A DNA stretch of 10,072 nt from Paenibacillaceae bacterium (GTDB lineage Bacteria > Bacillota > Bacilli > Paenibacillales > NBRC-103111). This document shows positions 6,480-10,072 of this stretch, piece after piece (position 1 is the stretch's first letter; each line of letters starts with the position of its first letter). The translations under genes were made by a program, and so were the position numbers. The stretch covers positions 1 through 10,072 of the forward strand of contig JAJFMO010000068.1 in NCBI GenBank assembly GCA_020697475.1, read 5' to 3'. Under the pieces are notes generated by a model, which did not search any database, was not told where the DNA came from, and saw nothing but the letters and a program-made list of their open reading frames with translations.

Positions 6480-6489
6480 CTCCTCCTAA

Positions 6490-6498
6490 ATTATAGCA
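6490..6498 (-). promoter_or_regulatory. Extended -10 promoter of rpn
   Basis: TGCTATAAT on the minus strand is a perfect extended -10 element (TGnTATAAT). No good -35 lies 17 bp upstream. Transcription would begin around 6481-6484, inside or next to the AGGAGGAG before the ATG, so the message would have a leader of only a few bases. Confidence 0.55.
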
Positions 6499-6503
6499 TA
6501 CTT

Positions 6504-6516
6504 GCCTGTCACAGGC
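6504..6516. promoter_or_regulatory. 13-bp palindrome, operator-like
   Basis: GCCTGTCACAGGC has perfect 6-bp arms around one base. It sits directly upstream of the rpn extended -10 element, between and into the -35 position, where a bound dimeric repressor would block RNA polymerase. No matching regulator is encoded in the window. Confidence 0.4.
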
Positions 6517-6546
6517 GCTTGAATAAGGCACCGATAAGCAAAATAA

Positions 6547-6601
6547 CCCCACAAAGTGTAGCCTTGCTTCGAAGCTTATTCAGGTACTTTGCGGGGACCC
6601 C
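6547..6601 (+). repeat. 55-bp palindromic repeat, copy B (intact)
   Basis: It opens with CCCCACAAAGTG and closes with TACTTTGCGGGGACCCC, as copy A does. Its centre is the perfect palindrome GCTTCGAAGC (6566-6575), the exact point at which copy C is split into halves of 24 and 31 bp. It lies 67 bp upstream of the rpn start, in the possible leader. Confidence 0.8.
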
Positions 6602-6608
6602 AGAGCGC

Positions 6609-6657
6609 AAAAAAAGCACACCCATTCGCCCCTCAAGGGGACGAACAGCGCGTGCTT
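6609..6657 (-). terminator. Intrinsic terminator of the candidate small RNA
   Basis: On the minus strand AAGCAC (6657-6652) pairs with GTGCTT (6619-6614). Within it TTCG and CCCC pair with GGGG and CGAA around a TTGA loop, with one bulge. A run of seven T ends the structure at 6615-6609. No minus-strand gene lies to its right, so it must serve the short transcript started just upstream. Confidence 0.65.
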
Positions 6658-6675
6658 CGCGTTGAACGACTATTT
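6609..6675 (-). ncRNA. Candidate small RNA or attenuated leader, about 65 nt
   Basis: A near-consensus promoter at 6681-6709 would start a minus-strand transcript around 6674, and an intrinsic terminator ends it around 6609. Nothing between has an ATG with a ribosome binding site. The RNA would be a short 5' tail followed by the hairpin with a CCCC-TTGA-GGGG tip. It matches no small RNA family I recognise. It could instead be the attenuated leader of rpn, which begins 130 bp downstream. Confidence 0.5.
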
Positions 6676-6680
6676 CCTCC

Positions 6681-6709
6681 AGTATAGCCCATCCCGAGCG
6701 CGATGTAAA
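6681..6709 (-). promoter_or_regulatory. Strong minus-strand sigma-A type promoter
   Basis: TTTACA at 6709-6704 and TATACT at 6686-6681 are separated by exactly 17 bp, with five of six matches to consensus in each hexamer. The arms TGTAA (6704-6708) and TTACA (6717-6721) form an inverted repeat over the -35 box, which might be an operator. Confidence 0.65.
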
Positions 6710-6786
6710 CGCAATCTTACACGCAGCCTCGGGACAAAACTATTGCTAAAAACTCATGCTACACGCTCCCGCAAACGCTGATTTAC

Positions 6787-6795
6787 TGATACAAT
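6787..6795 (+). promoter_or_regulatory. Extended -10 promoter of the larA-like gene
   Basis: TGATACAAT fits an extended -10 element (TGnTAnAAT). No clear -35 is present at the right distance. Transcription from about 6802 would leave a leader of some 24 bases including the AAGGAAGG ribosome binding site at 6810-6817. Confidence 0.45.
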
Positions 6796-6825
6796 AAGGT
6801 CATCAACCTAAGGAAGGTGCGGCCG

Positions 6826-8088
6826 ATGCAGGTGGATGTGCTGAGAAGTTTGTTGGACCCGATTCCGCTGCCAAGAATGGTTCGTATTCGGCAAAAATTC
6901 GATGATTCGGCTATAGAAGATATCGCTGCAAATTTGGAGGCGGAGATCGCCAAGCCGGGCGGCATCGAACGGATTCAGGCGGGGCAACAGGTAGCGATCT
7001 GCGTAGGCAGCAGAGGAATCGCGAACATCGCCGAAGCCGCAAGAACCGTTGTTAAAGCGGTGAGAAGCGCAGGCGCTCATCCTTTCATTATCCCTTGCAT
7101 GGGCAGCCATGGGGGCGCGACCGCCCAAGGGCAAGCGATTACCGAAGAGACAGTCGGCGCCCCGATCCGTTCTTCCATGGAGGTAGCGGAGATCGGCAAA
7201 CTGCCGAACGGATTGCCGATTTATGCAGACATGCATGCCTTTCGTGCCGATGCGATCATTCCGATCAACCGAGTGAAACCGCATACAGCTTTTCGCGGCC
7301 CGGTGGAGAGTGGGGTAATGAAGATGATTGCAATCGGGTTGGGCAAGCAGAAAGGCGCCGACGCCTACCACCGGCTTGGCTTCAAGGAAATGCCAGACAA
7401 CATTATGACAGTCGGCCGTATTCTGTTGAAGAAGCTGCCGATCGCATTCGGCGTGGCGCTCTTGGAGAACGCTTACGACCGAACCTGCCGCATCGAGGTG
7501 CTTCCCGCTGAACAGATTGAAACCAGGGAGCAACAGTTGCTGGTGGAAGCGAAAGAATTGATGCCGCGTATTTGGTTCGATCAGATGGACGTTCTCGTGA
7601 TCGACCGGATCGGAAAGAACATAAGCGGCAGCGGCCTGGATCCCAATATTACGGGCCGTTATCCGACACCGTACGCCCATGGCGGCCCCGACGTTACCCG
7701 CATCGTCATTCTCGATTTGACCGAAGAGAGCAGCGGCAACGGCAATGGGATGGGCATCGCCGATTATTCCACACGGAAGCTGCTGGACAAAGTGAATTTG
7801 GCTGACACATACGCCAACGGACTGACTTCCACCGTTTGCTTGTCCAACAAAATCCCGATTCTGATGGAAAACGACTGCTATGCGATCAAGGCGGCGATCA
7901 AGACAAGCAATATTCTAAACTTCCCAGCGTGCCGACTGGTGAGAATTCCCGACACTCTCCAATTAGGCGAAATTGAAATTTCCGAAGCGATGCTGGAGGA
8001 AGCCGCCAACATTCCGGGAATCGATATCATCTCGTCCCCTTATCCGTTCCAATTCGATCACGAAGGCAATCTGAATACGGCTTACTGA
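6826..8088 (+). CDS. LarA-like protein (DUF2088, lactate racemase family)
   Basis: A 420-residue cytoplasmic protein related to the nickel-pincer-nucleotide lactate racemase LarA. The start is the ATG at 6826, eight bases after AAGGAAGG; a GTG at 6817 overlaps that site and is rejected. Landmarks are GSRGIANI at 61-68, MGSHGGAT at 92-99 (His95), NRVKPHTAFRGP at 148-159 (His153) and ESGVMKM at 161-167, where Lys166 fits the lysine that anchors the cofactor in LarA. This branch differs clearly from true LarA, and no larBCE cofactor genes are in the window, so it may racemise or epimerise another 2-hydroxy acid, or do something else. It stands alone, divergent from rpn and converging on the AraC gene with a 5-bp gap. 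Confidence 0.85.
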   Translation: MQVDVLRSLLDPIPLPRMVRIRQKFDDSAIEDIAANLEAEIAKPGGIERIQAGQQVAICVGSRGIANIAEAARTVVKAVRSAGAHPFIIPCMGSHGGATAQGQAITEETVGAPIRSSMEVAEIGKLPNGLPIYADMHAFRADAIIPINRVKPHTAFRGPVESGVMKMIAIGLGKQKGADAYHRLGFKEMPDNIMTVGRILLKKLPIAFGVALLENAYDRTCRIEVLPAEQIETREQQLLVEAKELMPRIWFDQMDVLVIDRIGKNISGSGLDPNITGRYPTPYAHGGPDVTRIVILDLTEESSGNGNGMGIADYSTRKLLDKVNLADTYANGLTSTVCLSNKIPILMENDCYAIKAAIKTSNILNFPACRLVRIPDTLQLGEIEISEAMLEEAANIPGIDIISSPYPFQFDHEGNLNTAY

Positions 8089-8093
8089 CTCTT

Positions 8094-9023
8094 TCACAAC
8101 AACTGCCAACGTTTCCGATACGAGAGCGGGCTCAAGCCTTCCGCCTTGCGGAAGGCTCTGCTCAACTGACTCTGATCCTCGAAGCCCAACTGCTCGGCGA
8201 TTTCTTTCAAGCTACAACGAGTCATGGACAGCAGCTCGCGAGCCCGGCTGATCCGCGCCTGGCGGACATATTCCATCAGCGGCATGCCAAGCGCTTCGCG
8301 GAACAATGTACGCAGGTGCGGTTCGCTTAAATAAACGTGACGGGCAATGGCTTCGGCGCTGACTTTCGCCCCTGCATTCGTGTGTATATATTCACAAGCC
8401 TTGTAGACCCGGGCATCAAGCGATAACGGAAATGCCGGCAACTGCGGCCGCAGCAACTGAATAAATAACGCCGTTAATTGATACAAGCGAGCGTTACAGC
8501 TGATCAGGCGGTAGGATTGATCCACGTTGTAGAACAACCGGTTTGCCCCTTCCTCGCCTTCCGTGCCACCCATATCTTCCGCAACGTCGCGCGTCATCGC
8601 CTCATCCCGCTGCAATCGGTCAAAATCCGCTACTAATCCGCGCCATTGCGCAACCAATTCCTCGCGATGCTCCCCCTCCAATGGACCAAGTACAAGAGGA
8701 AACCGATAGATTTTCACAAAATCGAATGACCCGGCCTTCCAATCCAGACCGATTGCGAGATGGCGCAACTCCCCTTCTTCCGCCGGCGACCGATCCACGG
8801 AAATCGAAACATGAGGCGGCAAAATGACCAGGTCGCCCGCCTGAAGCCGGAGTTCTTGATCGTCGGCGCGCAACGTTTTGCAACCTTCCAGCACAAACCA
8901 AATGATCGTCGCCGGCGACACAATCCCATGGATCTCCCAGTCCGTCGCACGATTCCACTCCGCCACCCATCGCGCTTGAATGTGAATTTTGTCCAGCAGG
9001 TTGACGTCTGCAAGCTGCGGCAT
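8094..9023 (-). CDS. AraC-family transcriptional regulator
   Basis: A 309-residue DNA-binding regulator. The N-terminal part has a cupin-like ligand domain (IWFVLEGCKTLRADDQELRL at 41-60, then QAGDLVILPP). The C-terminal 107 residues hold the two helix-turn-helix motifs of AraC proteins: AEAIARHVYLSEPHLRTLFR, and SLKEIAEQLGFEDQSQLSRA followed by FRKAEGLSPLSYRKRW. I chose the ATG at 9023, ten bases after GGAGG. Longer starts at 9080 or 9218 lack a ribosome binding site, and the latter would run into the divergent gene. The gene is divergent from the PhyH-family gene across 115 bp, so it most likely activates that gene in answer to a small molecule, possibly a sugar or a substrate of the oxygenase. 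Confidence 0.93.
   Translation of the reverse strand: MPQLADVNLLDKIHIQARWVAEWNRATDWEIHGIVSPATIIWFVLEGCKTLRADDQELRLQAGDLVILPPHVSISVDRSPAEEGELRHLAIGLDWKAGSFDFVKIYRFPLVLGPLEGEHREELVAQWRGLVADFDRLQRDEAMTRDVAEDMGGTEGEEGANRLFYNVDQSYRLISCNARLYQLTALFIQLLRPQLPAFPLSLDARVYKACEYIHTNAGAKVSAEAIARHVYLSEPHLRTLFREALGMPLMEYVRQARISRARELLSMTRCSLKEIAEQLGFEDQSQLSRAFRKAEGLSPLSYRKRWQLL
8135..8157. repeat. Perfect 10-bp hairpin in the 3' end of the AraC gene
   Basis: AGCCTTCCGC and GCGGAAGGCT pair perfectly around a CTT loop, with GAGC/GCTC adding an outer stem. It lies 46 bp past the stop of the convergent larA-like gene and could slow or end that transcript, but it has no T run on either strand. It also encodes the conserved FRKAEGLS of the second helix-turn-helix, so it may be a coding coincidence. 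Confidence 0.4.
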
Positions 9024-9075
9024 GGACCCTCGTCCTCCATCCTCATTTTTGTCAAAAAGATCATTAATCTTGCCC

Positions 9076-9106
9076 TTCATCCCGAGCCGGCCAAGCGCTA
9101 TATTAT
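9076..9106 (+). promoter_or_regulatory. Putative promoter of the PhyH-family gene
   Basis: TATATTAT at 9099-9106 gives a plausible -10 element, with only a weak TTCATC at -35 (17-bp spacing). A poor -35 is what one expects of a promoter that needs an AraC activator. TSS would lie near 9112. Confidence 0.3.
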
Positions 9107-9138
9107 CAGTAAACAATCGAAAGGGGTTATCGAAACCG

Positions 9139-10035
9139 ATGAAATACTTGCTGGGGACACAAGAGTTGGAGCTGGGCGGGCCATACCTCACCGATCGCCT
9201 GGTCGAATCGAACGACATTATCGACGATGCCGAGGCGCTCAGAAAACGAATGCAAGAGGACGGCTACCTTCTGCTCCGGGGATTCCACGATGCAGACACG
9301 GTGCGGGCGGCTCGCCTCGACATCCTGAAAAATCTGCAAAAACAAGGAAAGCTCGACGAATCGCATCCTCTCGAGGCAGGCGTGATCGGCGAAGGCAACA
9401 AAGGCTCTCTTCTCGGAAGAACCACGGATTACGAAAGCGAGTTGCCCAACTTGCTGAAGGTCGTGAATTCACAAAAAATTATGGACTTCTTCTCCTTCTT
9501 CCTTGGCGGCCCGTCGGTTACGTTCGATTATAAGTGGCCTCGCGCCGTCCCTCATGGTGAATTTACCGGGGCGCACTACGATGTCGTCTACATGGGGCGC
9601 GGCTCGAAAAATTTATACACGATGTGGACGCCGCTCGGCGACGTGCCAATGGAGCTCGGTTCCCTGGCCATCTGTCTCGGCTCGCACCGTTTCGAGCAGT
9701 TGAAGGGGACATATGGCGAGGTTGATGTCAGCCGAGACCAATTGCAAGTCGGCTGGTTCTCCAACGACCCGGTGGAAATCGTCGACAAGTTCGGCGGCCA
9801 ATGGGCCACGACCGACTTCAAGGCGGGAGACCTCATCATCTTCGGCATGTACACGTTGCATATGTCGACGGTCAACCGGACGAATACGTACCGCACGAGC
9901 TGCGATACCCGGTACCAGCTGCTGTCCGAGCCGATCGACGCTCGATTCATGGGCAAAAATCCGGTTCCGCCCAGCGCCGACGGAGTCGTCCGCACGACAA
10001 AGATCGAGCAGCTGCGCGAGAAGTGGAATATATGA
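9139..10035 (+). CDS. Phytanoyl-CoA dioxygenase (PhyH) family oxygenase
   Basis: A 298-residue Fe(II)/2-oxoglutarate-dependent oxygenase of the PhyH family, cytoplasmic. The iron ligands are visible: His146 and Asp148 in GAHYDVVY, and His241 in YTLHMSTVNRT; Arg252 or Arg258 in YRTSCDTRYQ should bind 2-oxoglutarate. The N-terminal MQEDGYLLLRGF at 38-49 is the usual family opening. Such enzymes hydroxylate a small molecule with loss of CO2 from 2-oxoglutarate; bacterial PhyH relatives act on many substrates, so phytanoyl-CoA should not be assumed. The ATG follows AAAGGGG by about 13 bases, a longer gap than ideal. It is divergent from the AraC regulator. The stop is at 10033-10035, and 37 bases remain with no gene visible. 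Confidence 0.92.
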   Translation: MKYLLGTQELELGGPYLTDRLVESNDIIDDAEALRKRMQEDGYLLLRGFHDADTVRAARLDILKNLQKQGKLDESHPLEAGVIGEGNKGSLLGRTTDYESELPNLLKVVNSQKIMDFFSFFLGGPSVTFDYKWPRAVPHGEFTGAHYDVVYMGRGSKNLYTMWTPLGDVPMELGSLAICLGSHRFEQLKGTYGEVDVSRDQLQVGWFSNDPVEIVDKFGGQWATTDFKAGDLIIFGMYTLHMSTVNRTNTYRTSCDTRYQLLSEPIDARFMGKNPVPPSADGVVRTTKIEQLREKWNI

Positions 10036-10072
10036 TATAAAAAGTCCAATGAACAAGTTGCATAAGAGGGTG

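Larger units (their letters stand above)
6480..6825. other. Intergenic gap between the divergent rpn and larA-like genes
   Basis: The 346 bp contain, from left to right, an extended -10 promoter and a palindrome for rpn, the intact 55-bp repeat B, a minus-strand terminator hairpin, a strong minus-strand promoter that feeds it, and an extended -10 promoter for the rightward gene. I see no protein-coding frame with a ribosome binding site. Confidence 0.75.

Noticed and set aside
6702..6721. Catabolite-response (cre-like) site TGTAAACGCAATCT
   Set aside because: The left half fits cre but at least two conserved positions on the right fail; retained only as a weak inverted repeat over the -35 box.
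6817..6825. GTG start of the larA-like gene at 6817
   Set aside because: Same reason: GTG lies inside AAGGAAGGTG, and the ATG at 6826 is properly spaced.
7095..7511. 138-codon ORF in another frame of the larA-like gene
   Set aside because: It lies wholly within the conserved larA-like coding sequence and shows no protein family features.
8543..8827. Plus-strand ORF antisense to the AraC gene
   Set aside because: Proline/arginine-rich shadow frame with no ribosome binding site.
9024..9218. Longer AraC protein starting at 9218 or 9080
   Set aside because: The first would overlap the divergent oxygenase gene by 80 bp, neither has a ribosome binding site, and the added residues have no AraC character.
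10036..10072. Possible start of a further gene after the oxygenase
   Set aside because: AGAGGGTG at the edge could be a ribosome binding site, but no start codon with a frame can be followed in the window.

Overview
The window looks like chromosomal accessory DNA from a Firmicute of the Paenibacillus/Cohnella type. GC is moderate, Shine-Dalgarno sequences are strong (AAGGAG, GGAGG, AAGGAAGG), and the genes include an AraC regulator divergent from a phytanoyl-CoA dioxygenase-like gene and a tandem pair of fluoride channels. This is inferred from content and codon style; there is no rRNA or other marker. I see no tRNA, rRNA, CRISPR array or complete insertion sequence.

Left part (1-1800, minus strand): the first 600 codons of a large unidentified protein whose 3' end lies outside the window. 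A 347-bp gap (1801-2147) follows. It holds a nested set of palindromic repeats of one 55-bp family, and a stem-loop behind the next gene.

Centre (2148-6479, all minus strand, gaps of about -4 to 67 bp): in transcription order, an Rpn/PD-(D/E)XK putative transposase-nuclease, a DUF6886-like protein, two overlapping CrcB/FluC fluoride channel subunits, a Nudix hydrolase fused to an ANT(2'')-like nucleotidyltransferase, and an aldo/keto reductase. The spacing would allow one long transcript. The rpn gene carries in-frame 21-bp tandem repeats encoding coiled-coil heptads, and a well-placed internal Shine-Dalgarno and ATG that could give a separate C-terminal protein, as in the RpnL/RpnS toxin-antitoxin genes.

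Second gap (6480-6825): on the minus strand a near-consensus promoter is followed about 70 bp later by an intrinsic terminator with no credible ORF between, so this is a candidate small RNA or an attenuated leader for rpn. An intact copy of the 55-bp repeat, an extended -10 promoter for rpn with a 13-bp palindrome just upstream, and an extended -10 promoter for the rightward gene are also here.

Right part (6826-10072): a LarA-like/DUF2088 protein on the plus strand, convergent with an AraC-family regulator. That regulator is divergent from a PhyH-family Fe(II)/2-oxoglutarate oxygenase. The regulator probably controls the oxygenase gene. The last 37 bases hold no gene I can support.
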